A DNA stretch of 64,000 nt from Platerodrilus igneus. Its lineage: Eukaryota > Arthropoda > Insecta > Coleoptera > Lycidae. Every line of letters begins with the position of its first letter. Within the stretch, counting starts at the first letter, position 1. The notes beneath the pieces were generated by a model that made no database searches, was not told the DNA's origin, and saw only the letters and a program-made list of their open reading frames with translations. The position numbers were made by a program, and so were the translations under genes. The DNA lies in assembly GCA_036346225.1 (NCBI GenBank), contig JARFIW010000170.1, positions 12,998,501-13,062,500 of the forward strand, written 5' to 3'. Below are positions 24,380-36,461 of the stretch, piece after piece.

Positions 24380-27200
24380 ACAGACCTACAATATGATATC
24401 ATCCGCTAGGATCTCTTAACAACTGGATGTGTGGACATTAAACCTGCAGGTTTCTTCATTTCAGGCTTCTGTTCCAAGCGCACTTTACAATGGTTTGCAT
24501 ATAGAGTAACATCAGCCAGATATTTGGCCAATAATATAGATATAGATAGGAGATATGACCATAAATTCCCAGATGACCTGAAGTTGGTTTATCATGGAAC
24601 TGCACAAAAAGATCTTTACGATGACATTTCAGAATAACTTCTCTACAACAGTCATCTTCGTCAGAAACAGGATAATTAACTTCCATATGCTTATACAGGG
24701 TACCACCAACAGTTTTGCAACTATTATAGTCGATCGACTTAGACTGCATAAGTTTCCACATACGGCTATACCAACGATCAATTTTTGAGTTTACAGGAGG
24801 CTCTACTTCCTTATGGTTTTCCACTAAAACATTGACAACATTAATTTTAGACAGAACGAGATAATGCATCGGGAACATGGCGATATTTACCCTTTCGATG
24901 TAAAATCTCAAAATTGTGTTGCTCTAATCTAATAGTCCATCTGGCCAATTTACCAGATGATTCGTTCAAATTGTTCAATCGTACTAGGGATTGGTGATCT
25001 GTGATAAAGGCAATATAACACACGGCATATTTGTGATTATCTTTGGTCTGGGTTAGGACTGCGCCTAAACCATAAACAGATGCATCTGTCTGCATAAAAA
25101 ATGGCAAATCAAAATCAGAACATCTAACTATAAGAGCGAAATCAAATGATTCTTAATTAGAGTCAACATTACAAATTTCAGATGAATCAAATTTACAATT
25201 TTTCCTTAACAATACACTTAATGGAGCGACATTGAAAAAAAAAATTGGGATAAAATACTTATACCAAAATGCCGTACCTACAATTCTAACTTCACTAACA
25301 AATTTCGGTGGTGATATATTCAAGATGGTGGAAATTTTATCAGGATCAGGGAGTAATTCTTTACTATTCACAGCATATCCATGATACTTCAATTCGGGCT
25401 TGCAAGACTACCACTTCTCACGACCTAAAGTTAGATCCACTTTAATTAAACGATTAAATACTTCTTGAAGTATTTCGACGTTTCTCAAAATCAGGGGTAC
25501 ATAAAACTATATCATCTAAATATACGAAAATGTATGGCTCTAACTCTGGAACTAACACAGCGAGCGAGCGAGGCGGCTCCGTGGCGTAGTGGTATGTGTG
25601 TAACTACTACGCCCAATGTCCCGGGTTCGAATCCCGACACGGTCCGCTTGAAAAATGTTAGGCGAGCATTTTTCACAAAAAAACACCCTCGTTCGGATGA
25701 GAGGTAAAATGGAGGTCCCGTGTGTGTGTTGTCACGCACGTTAAAGATCCCTATCTTGCTTGGAACAGCAAGGGTTCGGCAAAATTCAAAATTTTCCAGG
25801 TAAAAAAAAACTCACTTTCTGGCCAATGTAGTACCTTCGGGTGGAGCATTGGAAAATCACATGTAATGTTGGTACGAGCTGGAGCATTATGTAATCCAAA
25901 AGGCAAGCGACAAAATTCAAATAAATCAGGACATGGTACCGTAGAAGCTGTATAGTGATGGGATTCCTTAGCAACACAAACCTGTCAATATGCAGACTTA
26001 ATATCCAACGAAGTAATATGGTTCACGTCTGAGGACGATCTAAAATTGAAGAAACATTTGGCAAAGGGTATGCATTCTTCTCTGTAACTTTATTAACTTG
26101 ACGAAAATCGACACAAAATCTATGCGTGTTATTACGCTTCTCTGCCAAATATCGGACTAGATCAAACACTAGTAAACGATAAACTAGTTGTTTCCTACAT
26201 TATTAACTTTCTGATCATTCGCCACAGTACAGGCGGGACAAGAATCTTCCTTAACTGCAACTTCAATAAATGTAATAAATTTCAACCTTTCGATCCTAAA
26301 ATTGTCCTTCTAGCAACAGAATTCAAAAGTCCAAGTAACTCATAACCTAAAATTTCTTGAGGCCCCGAATCGGGTTGAGAATTCTCAAAAACAATCTAAA
26401 ATAACTGTATTTCAACTAAATCGGCATTTTGAATCCTAACTAAATTTTGCATATAGAGAGTCGAGTTAGTAGATATATGGAATAAAATCGCTTGATTATT
26501 CATTTTCTTACCGGATTCGAAAATCTATGGCTTTTATTAGAAGTAGTTACAGTAAAAAAAACCGGGATTTCCAGATCGGTAGCAATATTAAAATGATGCA
26601 GTACATCACATTGAGTGGCTCTTTGATTACTTTTATCACAATTCCAACAATGGAGAATCCTTTGATGCACATCCTTTTTAAATTTTTGACTTGAATTAGC
26701 AGAAACTTCAGTACTAGATAAGTCATTACCAGAAGCCAAATCAGCTTCTAAATCAGTACAGCGACGATATAGAGCATAAGTATCAATAGAAAAACGCCTT
26801 TGTTCATACCATATGACAGTAATTCCTTCACAGACCTTACTTTAACAGTGCTAACTGACTCTGATAAAAGGGCACGATATTTGCATTAAAATCGTAAGTT
26901 GACCTGTCTCAGAAATAACCTCATTTAATCACACAATGGCAATATAAATCCTTACTGTTTCTTCAGAACCATGGGTTCAACGCTAATTTCTTCCATTAAA
27001 CGCTTGTCATAATTAATCTGCTGAAATTCCATACGCAATAAACGAATTAATTCTTTCCTATTATTTATGGATTCTTTATTTGTTCTGAACCACAACAATG
27101 CCCTACCAGTAAAGAAATCGACAGTTTGAGCAAATAACTGAACATGGTCAGCATTACGAGCAATACTAAGTTTGTCTACATACTCGAGAAACACTTTCTA
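24380..27200 (-). mobile_element. Ty3/gypsy element, decayed, with gag and pol
   Basis: Read on the - strand from right to left it has a capsid-like gag block with FFTGRALLWFRTN (26952-27194), a zinc-knuckle remnant CWNCDKSNQRATQC (26500-26739) and RT with RFCVDFRQVNKVTEKNAYP and SLDIKSAYWQV (about 26165-25930). Next come the catalytic YIFVYLDDIVLC (about 25545-25505), the RT thumb (25153-25392), RNase H with MQTDASVYGLGAVL and DALSRSV (24847-25107), and an integrase H2C2 finger (24456-24911). Most of the integrase core and both LTRs are missing. Frame breaks are frequent. A tRNA-derived SINE is nested between RT motifs at about 25560-25852. Confidence 0.88.
25560..25852 (+). mobile_element. 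tRNA-derived SINE nested in gypsy RT
   Basis: The tRNA-like head has an A box (TGGCGTAGTGGT at 25582-25593) and a B box (GGTTCGAATCC at 25624-25634), the RNA polymerase III promoter elements. The body follows with GAGGTAAAATGGAGGTCCCG and GCACGTTAAAGATCCC, a conserved style of SINE body. The tail has an A9 run (25803-25810) and a short segment ending GTGGAGCATT. It interrupts the gypsy RT just upstream of its PELEPYIFVYLDD region. Precise ends and the target duplication were not resolved. It is not a tRNA gene, because the acceptor stem does not pair and the body continues. Confidence 0.85.
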
Positions 27201-27802
27201 CGATGTAGAATGATGTACACCGGAAAATTGAATTCCCCACTTTGCCACTGAAAACGACTTAATCGTGCAAGAAGTCAATAAATTAAAGGAACGTTACAAT
27301 CCTTCGTCTCCAAGAATGACTATAAAATACTAGACAACTTCTTAGAGCACTGCAAGTACTTGGGCAACGACCTGTTGCATTTGCTTAGCTTTGAACAGCT
27401 CTACAAGCTACGAAAGTTAAAGAGATCATGCTGCTCGGCTATTCTTCACTTATAACAAAAACTTGAAGTAACAATTGTAATAGAACGAATTGATACACCA
27501 ATGTTAGAGCAGCTGAACAACTTGTGCTCTATATGTGACGAACATGATGTCATAGTAGTGCCTACATATTTTGCACAATTTAGTCGAAAGCCTTGATAGA
27601 TATATATAAAAATATGTATACCGAATGTTGCAATTATATGTTTATAACATAACTGTATTGTAATATCCCCTAATGGTTATGAACAATGTATTAAGTGATT
27701 ATTTATTAATTTATTTAGTACACTATCCAACGGGAAAACACCCAATTACTGGTTAAGGATATAATGTATAACACAATGACATAGATAGCATGAGAAGTAT
27801 AT
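27201..27802. other. No gene recognised
   Basis: Includes a moderately open + strand stretch near 27250-27600 that I cannot assign, and AT-rich sequence. Confidence 0.35.
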
Positions 27803-27810
27803 GTAAAGAC

Positions 27811-28362
27811 TAGCGATGACAATACTCGATACTGTTTGTACCCAGGTACCCGAAATTAATACCCGGATCATACTCGATAATTACCCGTTACCCTATAGTT
27901 ATCGGTTGTACCATAATTATCTGATATCCATCAACACTGGAAAATTATGTGATAATTACCCGATCGAAAACAACGGAAAATTGTCAATACCCGAGAATTA
28001 ACTTACACTAAACTGCCCGGTCCTGCTAAGCTTACCTGTGCAAATACACCTTTGCTATTTAATTTAATTAGTAATTTAACAATTTTGTTATCATTCTTAC
28101 AAGTATCTAAAACTAAATGAACAGAAATTGTTTAGAAAACAAAGACAGAACCGTTCAGTCTTCTTTTCAATATCAGTCGGATGTTTCGACTTATTTGCAT
28201 GACTTTTTCAGTAGTATTTAGAAAACTTCCAACAATAATTCAAACGCCTGCTTTTCTCATTTGATTATCGGGTATTTGGTGTTTATTGGGTATCGAGTAT
28301 CAAAATCATGACCCGTGTATTGAGTTATCAGGCATGTACCCTGGTACCTGTCGTCATTCCTA
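27811..28362. mobile_element. hAT-type MITE with 8-bp target duplication
   Basis: A 552-bp non-coding element. Its ends are imperfect inverted repeats (TAGCGATGACAATACTCGAT... on the left, complement of ...CGTCATTCCTA on the right). Both ends contain repeated ACCCG/CGGGT motifs with variants of TACCCGATAATTACCCG. It is flanked by a perfect 8-bp direct repeat GTAAAGAC (27803-27810 and 28363-28370). Eight-base duplications are the hallmark of hAT superfamily insertions. The 61-residue ORF inside is an accident of the repeats. It lies in ZIP intron 1. Confidence 0.9.
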
Positions 28363-28370
28363 GTAAAGAC

Positions 28371-28959
28371 ATCCATTCATGTATAAGAAAAAATATGTAA
28401 AAGAAATAAAAATATAACTTTTCTGTTAAGACACTGCATGAGGAATATATAATTAATTAATTAGTTAAAACACTTTACTATACAAAACACAGCAAATGTA
28501 TATAGATTAAAATCTGTTCATGGGACTGCAGCATTAATTAATTTAAGGCTATCCTTTATATCGCACATAAGCATGTTAAATATGTTGAACAGGCCAGCAC
28601 AGTCATCTGATGGAGAGATTTCAAAGCAAAGTTTATACTAGCATGGTCACGTAGAAAGTGTCAGTGCAGCGTGAATTTACCCTAAAAACCCGAATTAATA
28701 AACTACTCAGCGTGGAACTTCGGTTAGTAACTGACTTAAATAACAGAATAATGGTTTATATGAACTGTCGCTGTTACAAGCTAACCAACCCAAATATAGA
28801 AAGTAGATCACTTTGTAGAGTATTACGGCTGGGGTGTGTACTAAAGAGGAAGAAATAAGCAGCATTTAAATACTTGCATTGCACTTTTTTCTAATTTGGT
28901 ACTGTAGGTAGTATAGTACGGGTGTCAAACAATAGAAACTAACTCTGCTTTTGTAAAAA
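28371..28959. other. ZIP intron 1, no gene
   Basis: AT-rich. Nothing assigned. Confidence 0.4.
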
Positions 28960-30560
28960 CCTTCTATCTTAGATATAAGAAAATCTTTAATACCACAATT
29001 AAATTAGTCAAATCCAAATTATTTGCTGAGCATATCTCAAGTTCAAAAAATCCACAACGTGAAACTTGGAAACATACATAAATTAATAGGTAGAGATGAC
29101 TCTTGGAAACAGAAAATCCTTTTGGAGAACTACCCTGAGAATGATATAGCCAATACACTAAATGTCCATTTTGCCACTGCAGCCTATACATTAGTCTCCA
29201 AGCATTTGTCTCCGTTATCTGACGCAATAGAGCTATTACACTAAACTAAATCCACTAATGATAAGAATTTCAAATTTTTTCCAACTAATGAATATGAAAT
29301 TACAGTCTTGAAATCTTTAAAAAAACAAATGTAGCTCGGGCTAAAATGGTATCACCCCTAAAATACTACTTGTTTTACCAACTCCAATTATTAATTATCT
29401 CTCCACAATCATAAATGAATCATTTATAACTGGCAACCTTCTTTCTTGCTTAAAACACTCAATCGTAGTACCCTTACATAAGGGAGGCTCCTTCACAGCC
29501 AACAATTATAGACCTATACCTCTTTTATCCACATTTTCCAAATTAATTGAATCATTGGTTAAAACTCGGTTATTAAGCTTTTCAAATAAATATGAAATTT
29601 TTGATAGCGCTCAATTTGACTTTCGTCCGACGAAATCTACTGCAGATGCTGTATATAACTTCTTAAAAAAGACATACTCATCTTTCAATAACACTAACAC
29701 CGTTTCCACTGCTATGTTCATTGACCTCAGCAAAGCCTTTGATTGTGTAAACTATGATATCCTCTTAGGTAAAGTAAATTTCTACGGAATTCGTGGAATT
29801 GCAAATTCTTGATTTCGTTCATATCTGAGTGATAGATCACAATCAGGAAGAATATCATTTAGCAATCATACTGTTCTGTCTGACAAAATAGGGCTGCAGG
29901 TGGGAGTACCGCAGGGTTCAGTATTGGGTCCCATTCTGTTTTTTTTCTTTGTAAATGATTTTTCAAATAGCGTTATTCATGGTAATCGCACATTATTTGA
30001 GGATGACATCACATTATATTGGGCATCCAGTTCACCAAGCATGCTAAATAGCAACATCATTAACGACATACAAACGCCAAACAATTGGTCTTCCTTGAAT
30101 AAATTAACAATCAACCCTCAAAAAACCTGGATTATGCTCTTTAAGGTACATCCCAACATTGGTATTCTTGCTAATGACAGCATTAAACTTGGTTGCAACC
30201 GCAAAATTCTTGGGTTTAATATTAGACCAGAATTTAAAATGGTCTGATCATATTTCCGTGCTAGCCACAAAGATATCTTCTATTTGTTTCGTGCTTAAAA
30301 CTATTTCTAATGAACGAACATTGGTGTGTTCACTTAAAGCCTACCATGCATTATTTCAGGCAAGATTACGTTATGCTATTGCCTTCTGGGGGAATTTCCT
30401 TGATCCAAACTCCATGAAGTTTAGACTACAAAAAAGGGCAATCCTAATTATTTGCCACTCATCGAGAACTGAGCATTGCAAACCTCTGTTCAAAAAACTG
30501 AACGACATCTGCATGAAATTGAGTAAAATAACGTTAAAGTTAAAAGTGTAATACGAAGCT
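28960..30560 (+). mobile_element. Jockey/CR1-like LINE remnant
   Basis: RT-containing ORF pieces on the + strand are a pre-RT segment with DIANTLNVHFATAA (29023-29244), an RT block with [14 protein letters not shown] and [17 protein letters not shown] (29555-29812), and GVPQGSVLGPILF with a catalytic motif reading LFEDDITLYW, where FADD has become FEDD (29900-30247). The post-RT block has LKAYHALFQARLRYAIAFWG and LQKRAILIICHSSRTEHCK (30159-30551). Frameshifts and stops separate the blocks. It is 5'-truncated. The 3' end probably lies within the next 200 bp but no clear tail was found. Confidence 0.85.
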
Positions 30561-31034
30561 ATTATTTAATATTTTTAATTCAAAAATTAAATACATATAG
30601 AGCACTAGTAAGAATACATTGTAGCCTAACTATTATATCAAAATTTTTCTTCATTTTTGATTTAAATTGTATTTTCCGCTTGATATTTTAATACTATAAA
30701 GCGTTATTTAAGATTTTATTTTGTAATAAAGGATTAACTGCCGCGGAGTGGCATTTAATTGTTAAGTGAAGAATTAAGTACATCAATACACTTGTGCTAA
30801 CTATATTTTATTATTCATATAAAAAATAAAAAAGAAATAATAACTATGAACTTAAAAAGTATGTTAATATGTGAATAAGTAAAAAAATAAGTTTTATAAG
30901 TTTCAAAGTAAAATGCAGAAGTCATATAAAGCAATCTGTTTGTGCCTTTGGGATCAACCAATGTTTTAAGTCTCGACGAAACTATATTATTTAAAAACAA
31001 AAACCGACAACATTCTGGCATTCTGACACCATTA
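30561..31034. other. LINE 3' flank, no gene
   Basis: AT-rich. It may include the LINE 3' UTR (up to about 30750). Confidence 0.35.
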
Positions 31035-32880
31035 TATTTTTACTCCATATTGATATCAACTTCGAAATTTAAACTTTCATTGTATTCCTCAATATCGTTT
31101 GTAACTGTGTCAGAACGTATTAAATTAGTATAAAATTCTTTTGCATCACTTGAAATAAGATTCGAAAGTGACTTTAAATCATTTAGTTTTAGTGTAGATA
31201 TTGGTTTAGCATTAGGCCATAGCGGTTTCAATTTGTCAGAATAGGAAAACCTTCTAATTTCATTTTTCCTAGCTGACTACCTTTTTGTTGATGGATTTAT
31301 TCTTAAATACAGAAATTTCCTTAGTTTTCAACCAACTTACTGAAATGCCATTGACATCTTTTTTCCCGTTGACTATAGTGTTTAACAATTTACCAACACC
31401 CACAAAGTCGTCTGTTCATTTTTTCAGCAGAAAGTATATTTTTCTTTCTACAGTTTAACATTACGTTTATGTAGTCATCGAGTGTATATAATCTTTGCTG
31501 CGATTTTAGTGCTGACTTGATATCTCCAAAATCGGAGTCATTAAGCATGAAACTGTAGCCCGGAATTAGGAATCGAAGGGTTATTTCTTCAATATGTGGG
31601 TTTTCCTCCATTATAACAAAAAGTAACATTGTTAACTTTATATTATGGTTTTGACCTCCGCATGAGTCAGACCACAAGATGATTTCATTAGCTTGGATAG
31701 CAAGATTTTCTCAAATGCGTTTTCTAAGTACGGAATTCACTTCTTGTGCTTCTCTTCCAGCAGAACCCTCTACCCAAGTGTAACAGAATCCACGCTTTGT
31801 ATTTCCAGAATATACCCCACAGTTATGTAACCACAGCAAACGTTTGTAAAAAACTATATTGGTTGGCACACATGGCATTGGTAAGGTTTTTTCCGTGTTA
31901 AACGTTAACACCTCTAAAGTCTCATTATCTTGGGCACGTTTCAGATCATCTTTCATAAAATCACACGCTGCTTCGGCTTGTTGATGATGTAAATTCCATT
32001 CTTCCTCAAATTTTGCTCGTTCTTCAGCTGTTGTACTATTACTAATACTGATTTCAAATATATCACATTTATTGTGCCTTTTTTAAGTTTTTCCTTTGAA
32101 GATTGAATTCAGTATAAAAAATTCGTTTATATGTCAAGAAGGAAGCAGGCATTATTACATCTATTTTATATGTCTTACATCAATGGAAGTGTAACATCAG
32201 ATTCTAGATAGTCTTTCTGTTTTTTCCCTGCAGTAATGGGACTTGTATTTTGGGAACTTATCTATATGCTGTATTATTTCATTTTTGGCTTGGTCGAAAG
32301 GGTGTTTAGTTTTTTTGCCAAACCTCTATTATCTCTAATGACATCTCCGAACTACTTACTTTTTTTAAGGTTTCGATCAACTTTTGCAGATGAAATTTTG
32401 AGACTTTGAATAAAAAAACGTTGCACAAACTTTCTTGCCGGCAATGTAATACGTTCTTGTGTGGTTCGTTTTTGTTGAACTCTTATTTCGTTTTCTTTTT
32501 ATTGGAATGGCTTTCACGTTACTAAATATATGCAAACATTTGGCCTGGAAAGTGTCCAAATTTCAAAATGTATTTAACTCTTTTGGGCGTTCTGATAATG
32601 ATCTTTTCGTAGTACTTATTTGTACACTGAAAGTCACCAAACTCGCGAGGATTTACTGCTATTCCCTTCTGACTTATATACTTTTTGTTTGTTTGGCAAC
32701 ACCTTTTTCTAGATTCTCGGGTTTGATTCTCAAACTTTCTTTTTCTACCTTTTTTGGACCTACTTTTCGGTGTTCTGAATCATCTGATGTAGTCTGACTA
32801 ATATTTTCTTCATTTGCAATTTCTGTTATTACAGTTGGGATGTTTAAAGGATTTTGTTCATTTGTATCCACAACTTCATC
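31035..32880 (-). pseudogene. Relic of an uncharacterised SDSCGGQN-motif protein family
   Basis: Conserved-looking blocks on the - strand read in order as follows. A Ser/Lys-rich N-terminal part (32674-32871) is followed by RKxGIAVNPREFGDF-like sequence, a basic segment with TLPARKFVQRFF (about 32440-32400), and EERAKFEEEWNLHHQQAEAA (about 32020-31960). Then come MPCVPTNIVFYKRLLWLHNCGVY (31711-31956), WSDSCGGQNHNIKLTMLL, IPGYSFMLNDSDFGDI (31390-31677) and a C-terminal LWPNAKPISTLKLNDLKSL (31040-31231). I recognise this layout from unnamed arthropod proteins with a SDxCxGQN motif, possibly the Pfam DUF7869-type group, probably TE-derived and nuclease/transposase-like. That assignment is from memory. 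Stops and frameshifts make it a relic. Confidence 0.55.
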
Positions 32881-34859
32881 GCATGATGTGATCCCATTAT
32901 ATCGGTATTCAGGTTGCTCTAAATTTATATAATTGTTATTAGATTGAAACTAATGAGTTCCATATGTAGTAGTATTATATTCTCGTCAGTTATTGATATT
33001 TCAGGTATCCATACTGAGTCAATAGGAGTTTGTTCATAAGCTGACGCTGACTGATTACCGATTTGATCAACCGAAGAAACACATTAATAAATAAATGTTT
33101 CCTTTTCGTCCAAATTGTAAAGATTGTTAAAAGGGCTTGTTCTAACCGAATCATTTGCATTTTCTGTTTCTGATTAACGTGATACATGTTTGAAATAATC
33201 TAATAAAGTAGTGCCAGTTTTATACTTAAAGTTCTGCTATGGTAATAAAATAGTGGGTGGAAGGGGTTCACTGGGATATCCAATAAAAGCTTTGTCTGTA
33301 CTAGATGATAAATGCGTGTTCTAAATGTTATGAGTAAATAATAGACAATAACACCATAGTTCATATCTACAAACCATTATAAAAAGTTCAGGGCCTTCTT
33401 GAAAATTGACTTCAGTGGTACCATCACGGTCTTTACTTAGATTTGATAATAGAGCAATCTACAAGTAATCGGTAAAAAAAATGTAACACCAAGTCTATGT
33501 ACAAACCTCTTCAAATTCAATGCTATTTTGCACATCTCATTGAGTGGTGTCTGTCACGTTCCAGGATGTAATCTGAAAGTAAAGCGATTAGGACCAAAAG
33601 GAGCACAATAGTCCAATGTTATAAGAATTTACTGATATCTCAAACTATTGTATTTAATTATTGGAACAATATTAGATTATAAAAATATAGATTGTACATA
33701 CATGTTCAAGACTACTTCGGGAACTTTCACTTACCTATATAATACTGAAAATAGCATCACCTACTAAGTGTATAATAAATTAATTATTTTCTTACCGCCG
33801 TCGTCGGTTTGTTTGTCTCATTGGAGTTAATGAATGGAGAAATCAACTTGTAACTTCGCCGATCCTTCTTAAAGTAGTATCCAGACATCTCATTATATAA
33901 TTACTAAGGTACATACTTTGAAAACACACTTTTGCATAAAATATTTTTTAATTACTTCAGAAATTTCAATGGGAAACACTGCATGCCAAATGTATTGGTT
34001 AAGATTACCATAATAACCGCTTACAACTAGCAAAAGTGCATTTGAAAAATATCAAAAGCGAATTAAGCAACAAAGAAATGCCGCATAATCACATGTTTTA
34101 TCTAGAAAGCAACGTTCCTTTATAAGCATTATCTTATTACGTACACGCATTGGTGGTTGATACGTATATGTAAATTCATCTTAATATAGAGTATCAAATA
34201 CCATTTACAGCGTTTAATTCATTTTTGTAAGGTATCCCGATAAGATTACTTATATTTTGCATTACCTTACTTGGTTATTGATTCTATATTTGATAACTTA
34301 AGATTTTAAATTCTATATCAAATTTTGGATTGGCACCTAATGCATGCTCTTTTTTTACGTAATTGAAATCGTTTTAGGATATTATCGACACCTTGAGAGA
34401 TAGTTAATATGCACATGAAGCAGATGGCACCACTAATACAATTTTTGTTAATTTGTCGCTTAATTCGGTATTCCATAACATGGTCCAATTAATTTGTTAA
34501 GATTATCTTGCAGTCATTTGCATAGAGTAAATATAATAAAAGTTAAACTTTGCAGTGACATCATTTACAAAGATGACAAATAGAAAGGGTTCATGAATTG
34601 GACTCTAGTCAGAAAATAACTTTCGAACACTAGAATTAAAGTGTACATTAGTTACACAATAAACAACAAACCTTTGTGTCGGTACATAATAACCCACTTT
34701 GTTAATTGGTCGGTCGAATTTTATATCTATTATTTAAGTAATCATAATTAAGTTAGAAGGAAACTATTAATGTGACAAATTTTATATAAGTATACTATTT
34801 TATAACAATGTTAATATTGTATCAGTTTTCGCTAAGTAATGTTTAGTTTAACGTTATAG
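32881..34859. other. End of ZIP intron 1, no gene
   Basis: AT-rich sequence up to the acceptor ATAG at 34856-34859. The first 300 bp may be the far N-terminal part of the relic at 31-32.9 kb. Nothing else is assigned. Confidence 0.4.
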
Positions 34860-35072
34860 GTGTTATTGCTGCTAAGTGCCATTGCATCCCACAAACTGGT
34901 AATTGGTTTTTGTTTGGGAGTGGAATTAGCATCATCGTCGTTAACATCAGCTTGTTGGCATTTTGTATGCATTTTTATATTTTCTTTTGGATCTGTAGTG
35001 GGAATAGGCATTGGAATGGCTGTACATGAGATTCCTAAACGACTACTGCAGATAGCATTTCCAGTATTGCAA
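34860..35072 (+). CDS. SLC39A1/2/3-like: ZIP transporter, exon 2
   Basis: Encodes residues 236-306, phase 0 at both ends, acceptor ATAG and donor CAA|GTAAAT. TM5 holds the HK...G..LG.EL metal-site pattern (H246, K247, E257), which pairs with H219 and E223 of TM4 to form the binuclear metal centre in ZIPs. TM6 is about 266-288 and contains GSVVGIGIGM. The following AVHEIPKRLLQ links to TM7. The exon sits 18.97 kb downstream of exon 1, yet the frame and motif order are perfect. Confidence 0.93.
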
Positions 35073-35129
35073 GTAAATATTAATTATTGTTATTGTTATT
35101 TATACATTTCTAGTATTATATGACTTTAG

Positions 35130-35292
35130 GGCTTAGCAGCAGGTACTCTTCTTTACATAACTGTAAGTGAAATACTTCCTAGAGAACGGGCAAGGTGGCA
35201 TAAACATCATCACCGACGAGTAGCTGGAATTTTACAACTTGTTTTTGTTATTGGTGGTTTTACCAGTATGATTATTGTTAAATATTTCATAG
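35130..35292 (+). CDS. SLC39A1/2/3-like: ZIP transporter, exon 3
   Basis: Follows a 57-bp intron (GTAAAT...TTTAG). It encodes residues 307-360 plus one base. TM7 is completed by GLAAGTLLYITVSEILPRE, a strongly conserved ZIP1-3 motif. A short His/Arg loop (KHHHRR) leads to TM8 at about 337-360 (ILQLVFVIGGFTSMIIVKYF). The donor is ATAG|GTAAGT. Confidence 0.93.
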
Positions 35293-35353
35293 GTAAGTAA
35301 ATTTTTGAATGTTATATATACTTACTCGTACATTAGGCAATTTTTTTTATTAG

Positions 35354-35412
35354 CACCAAGAAAGATACTTTTGACTATAAAATTATGCGTATGTAAAGGA
35401 AAAAATAGTTAA
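35354..35412 (+). CDS. SLC39A1/2/3-like: ZIP transporter, last exon
   Basis: After a 61-bp intron ending TTTTTTTTATTAG, the split codon becomes Ala and 18 further residues (PRKILLTIKLCVCKGKNS) precede TAA at 35410-35412. This gives a total of 379 residues, 1140 nt including stop. The tail after TM8 is longer than in many ZIPs, so a different last exon is possible. Support is the good acceptor and the open frame only. Confidence 0.6.
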
Positions 35413-36219
35413 AAATCTTGATTAACTATGATATATGTATTTTTCAAAATTTTTACTTGTGGCGCTTATGATACTTGATGCTTCTATAACCAATCTTCTC
35501 AAGAAGTATGAAATTTTGTAAAACAATTATTTTTGTTTAAGCAAAAATGTGGACCACATTTCTGACATTTTATTCAAGAAAATGATTTAAATGAAGGGTA
35601 CTTGTATCTTGGGCGAGTTTCTTTGTATATTGACCAATGACTTGTCCCATCAAGCCTTACGTCTTTCAGTAGAACATAAGAGGTCATTGCCGAACATGTC
35701 TTTTTTTCAGTTTCAGAGGGCCTGCTCTTTTGAACAATTAACGATTGCATAAACAACAAGCTACATTTGCTTGAAAATCAGTGTTATGTTGGAGTTTCAC
35801 CATGCAGTTTTACTACTCGTTTCTAAAGTAATCAAGCATTCAATATCATTTTGTCGAGGGTGATAAAATAACATACGTAAAACTTTTTGGAACGAATTTT
35901 TATATATGTCAATAAGGCTGGCTATTCATAAGATTGTGCTTCCAATGTGGCAATTATATGTTTTTTCCAAAGTTGTCTTTGGAAGTGTTCCTGTGTATAT
36001 AGATTGTAGGCAAACAGTTTTATTATCTTACCAGCCATTAAGTGAGATATCGACACCATCATTGTTGCAAACATATTCATGAGATATGCCCCTTGCCATT
36101 TTCTTAAATTCATATTATTTTGGGAGCCTGCAGTTTGAAATTCTGGGCCTTCTTACTGTACCTAAAGAAATTTTTCCTTTTTTGCTAGGCATGACACCAA
36201 AGGAAGGCTGATATAATAG
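35413..36219. other. ZIP 3' flank, no gene
   Basis: Should contain the ZIP 3' UTR. No convincing nearby AATAAA was found. Small ORFs are not recognised. Confidence 0.4.
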
Positions 36220-36461
36220 TGTTGTGTATTAGATAGCTCATGATTTGAACTATGAGAAACACTTTATTGTGTTACAAAATTTAATAATGACAAATAAAAT
36301 ATATAAACTTGCGCGCTAAATTATGAAACGTCTCTTAGTATAAAAGCTCTATTTTTATTGTACAAAACGTATTTCAGATAATAAACATAAAAGTGACAAC
36401 TATATATCTACAACCTATTATATCACCATGACAACCAGTCTCGCCACAGCTTACCTCAACA
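36220..36461 (-). repeat. Ty1/copia 3' LTR
   Basis: On the - strand it begins TGTTGAGGTAAGC right after a purine-rich AAGTGGAGG tract that follows the end of the RNase H ORF. It ends CTAATACACAACA. The ends TGTTG...CAACA are the expected inverted LTR termini. An AATAAA lies inside (complement at about 36261-36267). Length 242 bp. The 5' LTR is absent. Confidence 0.75.

Noticed and set aside
25572..25645. Possible tRNA gene with good A and B boxes
   Set aside because: The acceptor stem does not pair and the sequence continues into a SINE body and tail.
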